A DNA stretch of 64,000 nt. Source: Streptomyces typhae (GTDB taxonomy: Bacteria > Actinomycetota > Actinomycetes > Streptomycetales > Streptomycetaceae). Both the position numbers and the translations under genes were made by a program. Of this stretch, positions 1 to 8,121 are shown piece after piece. Position 1 is the first letter of the stretch, and each line of letters starts with the position of its first letter. The DNA is taken from contig NZ_WPNZ01000002.1 in assembly GCF_009755605.1 (NCBI RefSeq), positions 48,184-112,183 of the forward strand, read 5' to 3'. Under the pieces are notes generated by a model that was given only the letters and a program-made list of their open reading frames with translations, was not told the origin of the DNA and did no database searches.

Positions 1-82
1 CCCCCCCCCCCCCGCGGCGGGGGGCCCCCCCGCCCCGGGGTGGGGTGCCCCCCCGCCGCGGCCCGGACCATCGCGGCACCAA

Positions 83-120
83 GGGCAGCCCGCCGACCGT
101 CCCCCGTCGGCGGGCTGCCC
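83..120. terminator. Intrinsic terminator-like hairpin
   Basis: A perfect 15-bp inverted repeat (83-97 with 106-120) encloses an 8-nt loop. There is no U-run, as is usual for Streptomyces terminators. It probably ends a transcript from the left of the window. The first 60 bases are a C/G-rich run without a gene. Confidence 0.7.
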
Positions 121-235
121 TCCTCCTCTCCCGACGCCTCCCGGAACCCGTTCCTCCTGGGTGACTTTCCGCCATCCCGGTCCCGGGGCGCCTTGTGCCG
201 CTTCATGGCGTTCTCCACCGACCTGTCACCGTGCT

Positions 236-312
236 TGTCGGCCTGTTGTCGCCTCTCGCTCCCGCCGCTGTCGGTCGGCTGTCGGCGGATTGTCGGTGGC
301 GACTGCTCTCAT
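236..312 (+). promoter_or_regulatory. SARP-type direct-repeat array and -10 element upstream of the ABC exporter
   Basis: TGTC-starting repeats begin at 236, 247, 269, 280 and 291, all in an 11-bp register, with one register position (258) degenerate. A further TGTC at 224 is 12 bp away. The last repeat (TGTCGGT, 291-297) is followed after 9 bp by a -10-like TCTCAT at 307-312, and the ATG at 320 lies exactly 7 nt after that. SARP-family activators are known to bind heptamer repeats spaced 11 or 22 bp just upstream of a -10. That this is such a site, and that the BTAD regulator at 2300-5758 binds it, is inference. Confidence 0.55.
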
Positions 313-319
313 GTACGGC

Positions 320-1363
320 ATGACAGAAATCGACAACAAGCCCCAACGGGGAACCGGCGGAACGGCGACCGCCGTCTCGGTACGGGGGCTGGTCAAGCAC
401 TACGGCGAGACCAAGGCGCTGGACGGCGTCGACGTGGACGTCCGCGAGGGCACGGTCCTCGGCGTCCTCGGGCCCAACGGCGCCGGCAAGACCACGCTCG
501 TGCGCTGCCTCTCCACCCTGATCACCCCCGACTCCGGCTCGGCCTTCGTCGCCGGGTACGACGTGCTGCGCCAGCCCCGCCAGCTGCGCCGCGTCATAGG
601 CCTCACCGGTCAGTACGCCTCGGTGGACGAGAAGCTGACCGGCTGGGACAACCTCTACATGATCGGGCGCCTGCTCGACCTGCCCCGCAAGGAGGCCCGC
701 TCCCGGGCCGACGGCCTGCTCGAGCGGTTCTCGCTCACCGAGGCCGCCAGGCGCCCCGCGCGCACCTACTCGGGAGGCATGCGCCGCCGCCTCGACCTGG
801 CGGCGTCCATGATCGGCCGCCCGGCCGTGCTGTTCCTCGACGAGCCGACGACCGGCCTCGACCCGCGGACGCGCAACGAGGTCTGGGACGAGGTCAAGCG
901 CATGGTCGGTGACGGCGTCACCGTCCTGCTGACCACGCAGTACATGGAAGAGGCCGAGCAGCTCGCGAGCGAGCTCACGGTCGTCGACCGCGGCAAGGTC
1001 ATCGCGGGCGGCCGCATCGAGGAGCTGAAGGCGAAGGTCGGCGGCCGCACCCTGCGCATCCGCCCGGCCGACCCGGCGCAGCTGCGCCCCACCGCCACGG
1101 CCCTCGACGAGTCCGGCCTGACCGGCCTCGCCACCACCACCGTCGACGCCGAGACCGGCGTGGTCCTGGTGCCGATCCTCAGCGACGAGCAGCTCACGGC
1201 CGTCGTGTCCACCCTCACCGCGCGCGGCATCACGCTCGCCGACATCGCCACCGAACTGCCCAGCCTGGACGAGGTCTTCCTGTCCCTCACCGGCCACAAG
1301 GCCGGCGAGACGCAGGACGCCGCGTCCACGAAGGCCACCGACTTCGAGGAGGTCGCCGCATGA
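320..1363 (+). CDS. DrrA-type ABC exporter ATP-binding protein
   Basis: The 347-residue ATPase of an ABC-2 drug or antibiotic exporter would couple ATP hydrolysis to the membrane partner encoded next. Walker A (GPNGAGKTT) is near residue 51, the signature YSGGMRRRLD near 149, and Walker B (LFLDEPTTGLDP) near 170-181. The C-terminal ~100 residues are the regulatory tail of the daunorubicin-resistance (DrrA) subfamily. Start: ATG 320 is preferred over the in-frame ATG 311 and the longer reading from 161, because there is no Shine-Dalgarno sequence and a -10-like TCTCAT ends exactly 7 nt upstream, which suggests a leaderless mRNA. It overlaps the permease by 4 bp (ATGA). The substrate cannot be told. 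Confidence 0.93.
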   Translation: MTEIDNKPQRGTGGTATAVSVRGLVKHYGETKALDGVDVDVREGTVLGVLGPNGAGKTTLVRCLSTLITPDSGSAFVAGYDVLRQPRQLRRVIGLTGQYASVDEKLTGWDNLYMIGRLLDLPRKEARSRADGLLERFSLTEAARRPARTYSGGMRRRLDLAASMIGRPAVLFLDEPTTGLDPRTRNEVWDEVKRMVGDGVTVLLTTQYMEEAEQLASELTVVDRGKVIAGGRIEELKAKVGGRTLRIRPADPAQLRPTATALDESGLTGLATTTVDAETGVVLVPILSDEQLTAVVSTLTARGITLADIATELPSLDEVFLSLTGHKAGETQDAASTKATDFEEVAA

Positions 1364-2214
1364 GCGCCACCACGGCCCCGGCGCCCCCCGCGGCGCCCGT
1401 CACGCACCCCGTCGGCAAGCCGGGCGCCGACACCCGCATCGGCCTGCGCGGCCATGTGCGGCACACCGGCGCCCTGGTCCGCCGCAATCTGCTGTGGATC
1501 AAGGCGGACATGGAGTCGATGATCGACGCCGTGCTCATGCCGATCGTCTTCACCCTGCTGTTCGTGTACGTCTTCGGCGGCTCGGTCGGCCAGTCCCTCG
1601 GCGGCGGCCGCGAGGAGTACGTGCAGTACGTGATCCCCGGCCTGATGGCCATGATGGGGATGAATATGGCCATGGGTGTGGGCACGGGCTTCAACCAGGA
1701 CTTCCAGACCGGGGTGATGGACCGGTTCCGGTCGCTGCCGATCGCGCGGTCCTCGGTGATGGTCGCGAAGATCGTCGTCGAGCTCCTCCGGATGCTCGTC
1801 GCCACCGGCATCCTGATGATCGTCGCGCTGATCATCGGCTTCTCCGTGGAGAGCGTCCCGGGCCTGATCGCGGCCGTCGGTCTCGCCATGGCCTTCGGCG
1901 TCGGCCTGATGTGGATCTTCCTCACCATGGGTGTCGTGATGAAGAGCGCCCAGGCCATCCAGGGCGTGGGCTTCCTGGTCCTGATGCCGCTGCAGTTCGG
2001 CTCGTCGATCTTCGCGCCGACGCAGTCCATGCCGGGCTGGCTCCAGGCGTTCACGGACTACAACCCGCTGTCGTCGCTCGCCGACGCGGCCCGCGGCCTG
2101 ATGAACGGCGGCGCGCCGATCGCGCACGACGTGTGGGTGACGCTGATCTGGTCGGTCGCCCTGACGGCGGTCATGGCGCCGATCGCGATCCACAAGTTCC
2201 GCACCAAGACGTGA
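1360..2214 (+). CDS. ABC-2 type permease, DrrB family
   Basis: The 284-residue membrane partner of the preceding ATPase starts inside its stop codon (ATGA overlap), so the two are translationally coupled. A proline-rich cytoplasmic N-terminus is followed by about six hydrophobic segments, beginning with MPIVFTLLFVYVFGG near residue 61. The cytoplasmic loop FRSLPIARSS near residue 124 is typical of DrrB/ABC-2 permeases and contacts the ATPase. The length is usual for the family. A short CTCTCGGG-rich stretch (about 2250-2295) separates it from the convergent BTAD regulator. The pair most likely exports a small hydrophobic molecule. Confidence 0.92.
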   Translation: MSATTAPAPPAAPVTHPVGKPGADTRIGLRGHVRHTGALVRRNLLWIKADMESMIDAVLMPIVFTLLFVYVFGGSVGQSLGGGREEYVQYVIPGLMAMMGMNMAMGVGTGFNQDFQTGVMDRFRSLPIARSSVMVAKIVVELLRMLVATGILMIVALIIGFSVESVPGLIAAVGLAMAFGVGLMWIFLTMGVVMKSAQAIQGVGFLVLMPLQFGSSIFAPTQSMPGWLQAFTDYNPLSSLADAARGLMNGGAPIAHDVWVTLIWSVALTAVMAPIAIHKFRTKT

Positions 2215-2299
2215 CCCAGGGCGTGACCCCCCGGTCCCTACAGGTTCTCTCAGGCCTCTGAAGCCTCTCGGGCCTCTCGGGCCGCTGGGGCCTCTCGGG

Positions 2300-5200
2300 T
2301 CACAGCTCCGTCGAGGCGACGGCCCACTCCCAGGTGAGGCCGTCGCCCTCGGTGTAGGCGGCGGCGTACCCCGCGTCGCCGAGCACCGCGCGGACGGCGC
2401 GCTCGGCACTGCCCCGGATCTCGCGCTCCAGGGCCACGGGGACATGACCGGGCGGCAGTTGGGCGTCGGCCAGGGCGAGCAGCCGGGCCGCGTCCGCGGC
2501 GCGGTCGGCGTCGTGGCAGGCGAGCGCCCTGGCCAGGGTCGCGAGGTGCACGGCGAGCAGCTGCGGCGCGACGAGCTGCGCCAAGGGGTCGGCGGCCTTC
2601 CCGACGGCCTCGCGGGCGAAGCCGACCGCCCGCTCGTGATGGCCGTCGACGGTGTCGAGCCAGGCGTGCGAGCCGAGCACGAAGCCCTCGAAGAGCGCGA
2701 AGCCGAAGGCCGTGAACTCCTTCTTCAGGAGCGCCAGTTGCTCCCGGGCCTCGGCGGTGCGGCCGGTGCGGCCGAGCAGCCCGACGAGGAAGAGCCTGGC
2801 CGCGGGCAGCGCCCCGTTCAGCCGGTTCCCGGCGTCGCCCACCACCTGCCGCAGCAGCGCCTCACCGCGCTCGGCTTCGCCCGCCTCGACCAGGACCGTG
2901 CCGAGCCGCGCGGTCAGCAGGGACACCTGCGCCCACGCGCCGAGCGCCGTCGCGTGCTCGATCGCCGCGCGGAAGTCGGCGGCCGCCTTCCGGTACTCCC
3001 CGCGCCGCTCGTGCGCCTCGCCGCGTGAGGACAGGGCCTCGGCCGTGCCCCAGGCGTCGCCGAGCCGGGTGTAGATCTCCAGGGCCTCGTCCGCGTCGCT
3101 GCGGGCGTCTCCGGCCCAGTCGGTGCGGTTGGCGAGGATGTTGGCGCGCTGCTGGAGCGCACCCGCGAGCTCCCAGGTGAAACCGTACGTACGGCAGGCG
3201 GTCACGGTCTCGTCGATGAGACGGCGCAGCCGTTCCACGTCCCCCGTCATCAGGATGGCGAAGAACCACAGGCTGCCCGGACTCCGGCAGGTCTGCGGCA
3301 GGCCCGGCCGGTAGGTATCCCTGATGGCGCTCAGCTTCCGCGCGGCCTGCGGGGTGCGCCAGTCGGTGGGGTCCATGTCCATGCAGGAGAGCTGGATGAG
3401 GTGGACGCCGCGCCGGGCCTCCAGGAGGACCTCGCCGGACAGCGGGGGCGGGTTGTCCGTGCAGCGCGTGTACAGCGGGGCGGCGGGGGTGACGGGCGGG
3501 GCGAACGGGTCGGGGCCGAGCGCCATCACGTCCCGGGACCAGTTCCGTGCCTCCTGGCGCAGGTCGCGGATCAGCCAGAACCACGCCAGGGAGTGCACCA
3601 GGCACAGCGCCTCCTGCTCGTCGCGGGCGGCGACGGCGCGGCGCAGGGCGGTGCGCAGGTTCTCGTACTCCGCCTCGAACGCGGCGACGGCCGCGAGCTG
3701 CCCGTGCCCGCGCAGCTCCGGGTCGGTGGTGCGCGCGAACTCCCGGAAGTAGGTGAGATGCGCCCGCTCGGCGGCGCCGCGCTCCCCCGCTTCGTCCAGG
3801 CGCTCGGCGGCGTACTCGGAGACGGTCTCCAGGAGCCGGTAGCGCATCACGTCGCCGTGCGCGGCGGGCGCGGCCACGACCAGGGACTTGTCGACGAGGG
3901 AGCCGAGGACGCGGGCGATGTCGCGGGGGTCGACGTGGCTGCCCGCGCAGACGGCCTCGGCCGCCGCGAGGTCGCAGCCGCCCGCGACGACCGAGAGGCG
4001 GCGCAGGACCGCGCGTTCGGCGGTGTCGAGGAGGTCCCAGGACCAGTCGACGACGGCGCGCAGCGTCTGCTGGCGCGGCAGCACCGTGCGGGCCCCGTTG
4101 GTCAGGAGCCGGAAGCGGTCGTCGAGGCGGTCGGCGATCTGGCGCGGGGTGAGCATCCGCAGCCGGGCCGCGGCCAGTTCGATGGCGAGCGGCAGACCGT
4201 CCAGGCGGCGGCAGATCTCGGCGGCCGCGCGGGCGTCGTCGTCGACCCGGAAACCGGGCCGCGCGGACGCCCCCCGGTCGGCGAGCAGCCGCAGCGCGAA
4301 CGGTTCCGGCAGCGGTTCGACCGGGTGCAGCAACTCGCCCGGCACGCCGAGGGGTTCGCGGCTGGTGGCGAGCACGGTGACCCCGGGGCACTCGGCGAGG
4401 AGCCGCTCCACGAGGGCGGCGGTGGCGTCGACGAGGTGCTCGCAGTTGTCGAGGACGAGCAGCATGCGGCGCGTGCCGCAGTGCTCGGTGAGCCGGTACA
4501 GCGGGTCGGCGGCCTTGCGTTCCGCCGCCGCCCGCAGCTCCTCGGCGCCCGCGCCGCGCAGCACCGTCTCGCGGGCGCCGAGCGCGGTCAGGACGGCCTC
4601 CGGTACGTCGTCCGGGTCGTCCACGGGCGCGAGTTCGGCCAGCCACACCCCGTCGGGCACGGTGTCGGCCGCCGCCTCGGCGGCTTCCTGGGACAGCCGC
4701 GTCTTGCCCGCCCCGCCGGGCCCTGTCAGGGTCACGAGCCGCGCCCGCCCCAGGTCGGCCCGGATCGCGTCGATGTCCCCGGCCCGCCCCACGAAGGAGG
4801 TGAGCCGGGCGCGGAGGTTGCCCTGGCCGGGGGTTCTGGCGGGGGCCGGGGGTGCCGCGCCGGTGTGGGGGGCGGTGGCCTCCTGCGCGGCGGCGGCAGC
4901 GTCCGGAGGGACGGCGTCCGCGGCCTCCCGGTCCCGGCCCCCGCTACGGCTCCGGTCCCCGCTCCGGTCCCGACCCCCGCTACGGCTCCGGTCCCGACCC
5001 CGGTCCTGGTCCTGGTCCTGGTCCTGGTCGGCGTCGCCTTCCGGGCGCAGCAGCTCCGCGTGCAGGGCGCGCAGTTCCGGCCCCGGGTCGGTGCCGAGGC
5101 GGTCGGCGAGGGTGCGGCGCACGTCGTCGTACGCGGCCAGCGCCTCCGCCGCGCGGCCGACGTCGCGCAGGGCCCGCAGGCGCAGACTCTGCAGGGCCTC

Positions 5201-5758
5201 GTCCAGGGGGTGCGAGTCGCACAGGGCGGTCAGTTCGGGAAGGGCCTCGTCCGCCTGGCCGAGGGCCAGGTCGGTGGCGCACCGCGCGCGCCGGGCGTCC
5301 AGGCGGCGCGCGGACCAGCGAGCGGCCTCGGCGGTGTGGTCCGGCAGGTCGGCGAAGGCCTCGCCGTGCCAGAGGGCGAGGGCGTCGTCGAGGAGGGTGG
5401 CCGCCTTGGCGGGGTCGCCGTCGGCGAGGGCGCGGGTGCCTTCGCCGACCAGGCGCTCGAAGCGGTGGGCGTCGACGTCGTCGGGGGCCGCGCGCAGGTG
5501 GTAGCCGCCTTCGGCGGAGGTGACGGCGTCGGCGCCGAGGGCTCTTCGCAACCTGCCCACCAGGGCCTGGAGCGCGCCGGTGGCGTCCGCGGGAGGTGTG
5601 TCGCCCCACACCTGGTCGACGAGGAGGGTGACCGGGACGGTGCGGCCGGGGCGGAGGGCCAGTGCGGCGAGCAGGGCGCGCAGGCGGGCGCCGCCGACCG
5701 GCACGGTGGTGCCGTCGGGGCGCAGGGCCCGGGTCACGCCTAGAACGCGGTATCGCAC
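2300..5758 (-). CDS. AfsR/SARP-like BTAD transcriptional regulator with NB-ARC and TPR domains
   Basis: This 1152-residue regulator has an OmpR-type winged-helix DNA-binding domain (about 1-95), a BTAD domain (about 97-240), a low-complexity Asp/Gln/Arg/Ser linker (about 245-300), an NB-ARC/AAA-type ATPase with Walker A GPGGAGKT near 345 and Walker B LLVLDNCEH, and a C-terminal TPR-like helical region. The architecture is that of AfsR, slightly longer than the ~993 residues of S. coelicolor AfsR. Start: GTG 5758 opens directly with RYRVLG at the winged helix; upstream reading runs through tandem-repeat DNA. GACAAT lies 6 nt before the GTG, so a leaderless mRNA is possible. The hexanucleotide repeat near 5000-5030 encodes Asp-Gln repeats. 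The SARP-like repeats at 236-297 are a candidate target. Confidence 0.9.
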   Translation of the reverse strand: MRYRVLGVTRALRPDGTTVPVGGARLRALLAALALRPGRTVPVTLLVDQVWGDTPPADATGALQALVGRLRRALGADAVTSAEGGYHLRAAPDDVDAHRFERLVGEGTRALADGDPAKAATLLDDALALWHGEAFADLPDHTAEAARWSARRLDARRARCATDLALGQADEALPELTALCDSHPLDEALQSLRLRALRDVGRAAEALAAYDDVRRTLADRLGTDPGPELRALHAELLRPEGDADQDQDQDQDRGRDRSRSGGRDRSGDRSRSGGRDREAADAVPPDAAAAAQEATAPHTGAAPPAPARTPGQGNLRARLTSFVGRAGDIDAIRADLGRARLVTLTGPGGAGKTRLSQEAAEAAADTVPDGVWLAELAPVDDPDDVPEAVLTALGARETVLRGAGAEELRAAAERKAADPLYRLTEHCGTRRMLLVLDNCEHLVDATAALVERLLAECPGVTVLATSREPLGVPGELLHPVEPLPEPFALRLLADRGASARPGFRVDDDARAAAEICRRLDGLPLAIELAAARLRMLTPRQIADRLDDRFRLLTNGARTVLPRQQTLRAVVDWSWDLLDTAERAVLRRLSVVAGGCDLAAAEAVCAGSHVDPRDIARVLGSLVDKSLVVAAPAAHGDVMRYRLLETVSEYAAERLDEAGERGAAERAHLTYFREFARTTDPELRGHGQLAAVAAFEAEYENLRTALRRAVAARDEQEALCLVHSLAWFWLIRDLRQEARNWSRDVMALGPDPFAPPVTPAAPLYTRCTDNPPPLSGEVLLEARRGVHLIQLSCMDMDPTDWRTPQAARKLSAIRDTYRPGLPQTCRSPGSLWFFAILMTGDVERLRRLIDETVTACRTYGFTWELAGALQQRANILANRTDWAGDARSDADEALEIYTRLGDAWGTAEALSSRGEAHERRGEYRKAAADFRAAIEHATALGAWAQVSLLTARLGTVLVEAGEAERGEALLRQVVGDAGNRLNGALPAARLFLVGLLGRTGRTAEAREQLALLKKEFTAFGFALFEGFVLGSHAWLDTVDGHHERAVGFAREAVGKAADPLAQLVAPQLLAVHLATLARALACHDADRAADAARLLALADAQLPPGHVPVALEREIRGSAERAVRAVLGDAGYAAAYTEGDGLTWEWAVASTEL

Positions 5759-5917
5759 GCCCCCATTGTCGCCGTTCCCTCGGCTCGGGGTCCGCGCAGC
5801 CCCCACCCGTCGGCCAACGGGGTTCGCGCTCCGCGCGGGGGCGGCGGGTTGGGGTGCCCTCTGCATCAACCGCACCGTAGGCCGGGGCTGTGCCCACCCG
5901 TGCCGCCCCTGGCGGCC

Positions 5918-6233
5918 CAGTTGCCCACAGCAGGGGCGGGAGGGGAGCGCGGGCCAGTGGCCCGCAGCAGGGGCGGGAGGGAGGCGCGGACCGGCTGCCC
6001 ACCGCAAGGGCGGGAGGGAAGCGCGGACCGGCCGCCCACCGCAAGGGCGGGAGGGAAGCGCGGACCGGCCGCCCACCGCAAGGGCGGGAGCAGGGGCGGG
6101 GGACGGCCGCCCACCGCAAGGGCGGGAGCAGGGGCGGGGGACGGCGGGAGGGAAGCATGGACCGGCTGCCCACCGCAGGGACGGGGCGGGAGCGGAGCGC
6201 GGACCGGCTGTTCGCCGCAGGGCGGGCGGTAGC
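5918..6233. repeat. Imperfect 37-bp tandem repeats, about eight copies
   Basis: The 517-bp gap between the BTAD regulator and the M50 gene is mostly an array of about eight imperfect copies of a 37-bp unit containing CCCACCGCAAGGGCGGGAGG. The central copies (about 5992-6110) are nearly identical. Later copies carry an extra GCAGGGGCGGGGGAC insertion, and the edges decay. Reading frames through the array encode repetitive Arg/Gly/Pro sequence and are not genes. The array lies upstream of both divergent genes. No function is known to me. Confidence 0.8.
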
Positions 6234-6275
6234 CTCGCCGGAGGAGTTCGTCCCGGGCCCGTACGAAGGAGCCGC

Positions 6276-7073
6276 ATGACCACCGCCCCCACCCGGAGCG
6301 ACCGCCGGGTCAGCCCCGTCTTCCTCGGGATCGCCGCGGTCACCGCGGCCTCGGGCTGGGCGGCCTGGACCGGCTTCGCCGACAACCCGGGCTTCGCCGT
6401 CTTCCTCTTCGTCACGGCGGCCTGGATCGTCTCGCTGTGCCTGCACGAGTACGCGCACGCCCGTACCGCCCTGCACAGCGGTGACATCTCCATCGGCGCG
6501 AAGGGCTATCTGACCCTCAACCCGCTGAAGTACACGCACGCGCTGCTCAGCATCGTGCTCCCGGTGCTCTTCGTGATCATGGGCGGGATCGGTCTGCCCG
6601 GCGGCGCGGTGTTCATCGAGCGCGGCCGCATCCGGGGCCGCTGGCGGCACAGCCTCATCTCGGCGGCGGGCCCGCTGACGAATGTGCTGTTCGCGGTGGT
6701 GTGCACGGCGCCGTTCTGGCTGGACGCCCTCGACGGCGTGCCCGACACGTTCCGGTACGCGCTCGCGTTCCTGGCGCTGCTCCAGGTGACGGCGGCGATC
6801 CTGAACTTCCTGCCCGTCCCGGGCCTGGACGGCTACGGCGTGATCGAGCCGTGGCTGTCGCTGAGCATCCGCCGCCAGGTGGAGCCGTTCGCGCCGTTCG
6901 GTCTGCTCGCGGTGTTCGGCATCCTGTGGATCCCCGAGGTCAACGAAGCGTTCTTCGACGCGGTGGACGCGATCCTGCGCGGCCTCGGCGTGACCGACTG
7001 GGACACGTACTGGGGACAGCGCCTCTACCGCTTCTGGCAGGGCACCCCGGACATCCCCTCGATCAGCGGCTAG
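6276..7073 (+). CDS. M50-family site-2 protease-like membrane metalloprotease
   Basis: This 265-residue polytopic membrane protein has the zinc-binding HEYAH (HExxH) motif near residue 56 within the second hydrophobic segment, and the second metal-ligand region as PVPGLDGYG near residue 185, the pattern of S2P/rhomboid-like M50B peptidases. It may cleave membrane proteins or anti-sigma factors, but no substrate is indicated. Start: ATG 6276 is preceded by GAAGGA at 6265-6270 with 5-nt spacing. Longer upstream reading crosses the 37-bp repeat array and was rejected. Its 3' end overlaps the convergent small membrane gene by 11 bp. Confidence 0.9.
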   Translation: MTTAPTRSDRRVSPVFLGIAAVTAASGWAAWTGFADNPGFAVFLFVTAAWIVSLCLHEYAHARTALHSGDISIGAKGYLTLNPLKYTHALLSIVLPVLFVIMGGIGLPGGAVFIERGRIRGRWRHSLISAAGPLTNVLFAVVCTAPFWLDALDGVPDTFRYALAFLALLQVTAAILNFLPVPGLDGYGVIEPWLSLSIRRQVEPFAPFGLLAVFGILWIPEVNEAFFDAVDAILRGLGVTDWDTYWGQRLYRFWQGTPDIPSISG

Positions 7074-7266
7074 AGGCCGCGGCCGCGGCCTCGTCGCGCT
7101 GCCGCAGGGCCTTCGCGCGGCGGGAGTAGTACAAGGTCATGTTGGACGAGAGCCCCGCGAGCAGCACCCACACGATGCCGAGCCACATGCCCTGGGCGAA
7201 GGAGACCACGGCGGCGGCGACGGACAGGACGCAGACGACGAGGGCGTACAGGGCGAGGCGGGGCAT
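7063..7266 (-). CDS. Small two-helix membrane protein, unknown function
   Basis: A 67-residue protein with two hydrophobic helices (about residues 2-22 and 27-45) followed by a basic and Ala-rich cytoplasmic tail. AGGAG lies 7 nt before ATG 7266, which supports this start over longer readings. It converges with and overlaps the M50 gene by 11 bp. I do not recognise a characterised family. Small membrane proteins of this type are common in Streptomyces; a function cannot be assigned. Confidence 0.75.
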   Translation of the reverse strand: MPRLALYALVVCVLSVAAAVVSFAQGMWLGIVWVLLAGLSSNMTLYYSRRAKALRQRDEAAAAASSR

Positions 7267-7370
7267 GGGGGGCGCTCCTGGGTGCGGCATTCCGGACGGA
7301 CGTACCGCACCAGTGTCCCCCATGCCCCGCACGGGGCCGTACGCGGCGGGCGGCCAGTGGGGGCCGCGGG

Positions 7371-8075
7371 CTAGATGTCGGTGACGCGCAGGCCCGCGTG
7401 CGCCTTGTAGCGGCGGTTCACCGAGATGAGGTTGGCGACGAGGGACTCCACCTGGTGGGCGTTGCGCAGACGGCCCGCGAAGACGCCGCGCATGCCGGGG
7501 ATGCGGGCCGCGAGGGCCTGGACCACGTCGGTGTCGGCGCGGCTCTCGCCGAGCACCATCACATCCGTGTCGATCTCCTCGATCGACGCGTCCTGGAGCA
7601 GCACCGCCGACAGGTGGTGGAACGCGGCGGTCACCCGGGAGTCGGGCAGGAGCGCGGCGGCCTGCTCGGCGGCGCTGCCCTCCTCGGGCTTCAGGGCGTA
7701 GGCGCCCTTCTTGTCGAAGCCGAGCGGGTTGACGCAGTCGACGACGAGCTTGCCGGCGAGGTCCGCGCGCAGCCCTTCGAGGGTCTTCGCGTGGCCGTCC
7801 CACGGCACGGCGACGATCACGATGTCGCTGCGCCGCGCGCACTCACTGTTGTCCGCGCCCTCGACGCCGTGGCCGATCTCTGCGGCGGCGGCACCGGCCC
7901 GTTCGGCCGCGCGGGAGCCGATGATCACCTTCTGGCCCGCGCGGGCGAGCCGGTAGGCGAGGCCGCGGCCCTGGTCGCCGGTGCCGCCGAGCACGCCCAC
8001 GACGAGCCCGGACACGTCGGGCAGGTCCCAGGGGTCCTTGGCCGGAGCCTTCTGCGCACTTTCCGTGGAAGTCAT
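7371..8075 (-). CDS. npdG: F420-dependent NADP(H) reductase (NADPH-dependent F420 reductase)
   Basis: This 234-residue cytosolic enzyme exchanges hydride between NADP(H) and the deazaflavin F420, linking the two redox pools. A Rossmann motif VGVLGGTGDQG lies near residues 26-36, followed by IIGSRAAERA, the NADP 2'-phosphate-recognising segment. The end of the domain carries DCVNPLGFDKKG and AAFHHLS, which I associate with the F420-binding half in this family. TAGGGT lies 6 nt before ATG 8075 with no Shine-Dalgarno, consistent with a leaderless mRNA. The neighbours are unrelated, so the gene is probably monocistronic. Confidence 0.9.
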   Translation of the reverse strand: MTSTESAQKAPAKDPWDLPDVSGLVVGVLGGTGDQGRGLAYRLARAGQKVIIGSRAAERAGAAAAEIGHGVEGADNSECARRSDIVIVAVPWDGHAKTLEGLRADLAGKLVVDCVNPLGFDKKGAYALKPEEGSAAEQAAALLPDSRVTAAFHHLSAVLLQDASIEEIDTDVMVLGESRADTDVVQALAARIPGMRGVFAGRLRNAHQVESLVANLISVNRRYKAHAGLRVTDI

Positions 8076-8121
8076 GGTCAGACCCTACGTCCGCGCGCTT
8101 GCGCCCGGCCGGACCGGCGGT

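Noticed and set aside
766..2445. Long minus-strand open frame opposite the DrrAB genes
   Set aside because: Arg/His/Asp-rich translation with no domain, fully antisense to two clear ABC transporter genes; a GC-bias shadow.
3401..5743. 780-codon plus-strand open frame opposite the BTAD regulator
   Set aside because: No domain-like sequence; antisense to an intact winged-helix/BTAD/NB-ARC protein.
5918..6233. CRISPR-like array
   Set aside because: Units are contiguous 37-bp tandem copies without unique spacers and no cas genes are near.
5520..6275. N-terminal extension of the M50 protease
   Set aside because: It would be encoded by the 37-bp repeat array; a good Shine-Dalgarno precedes ATG 6276.
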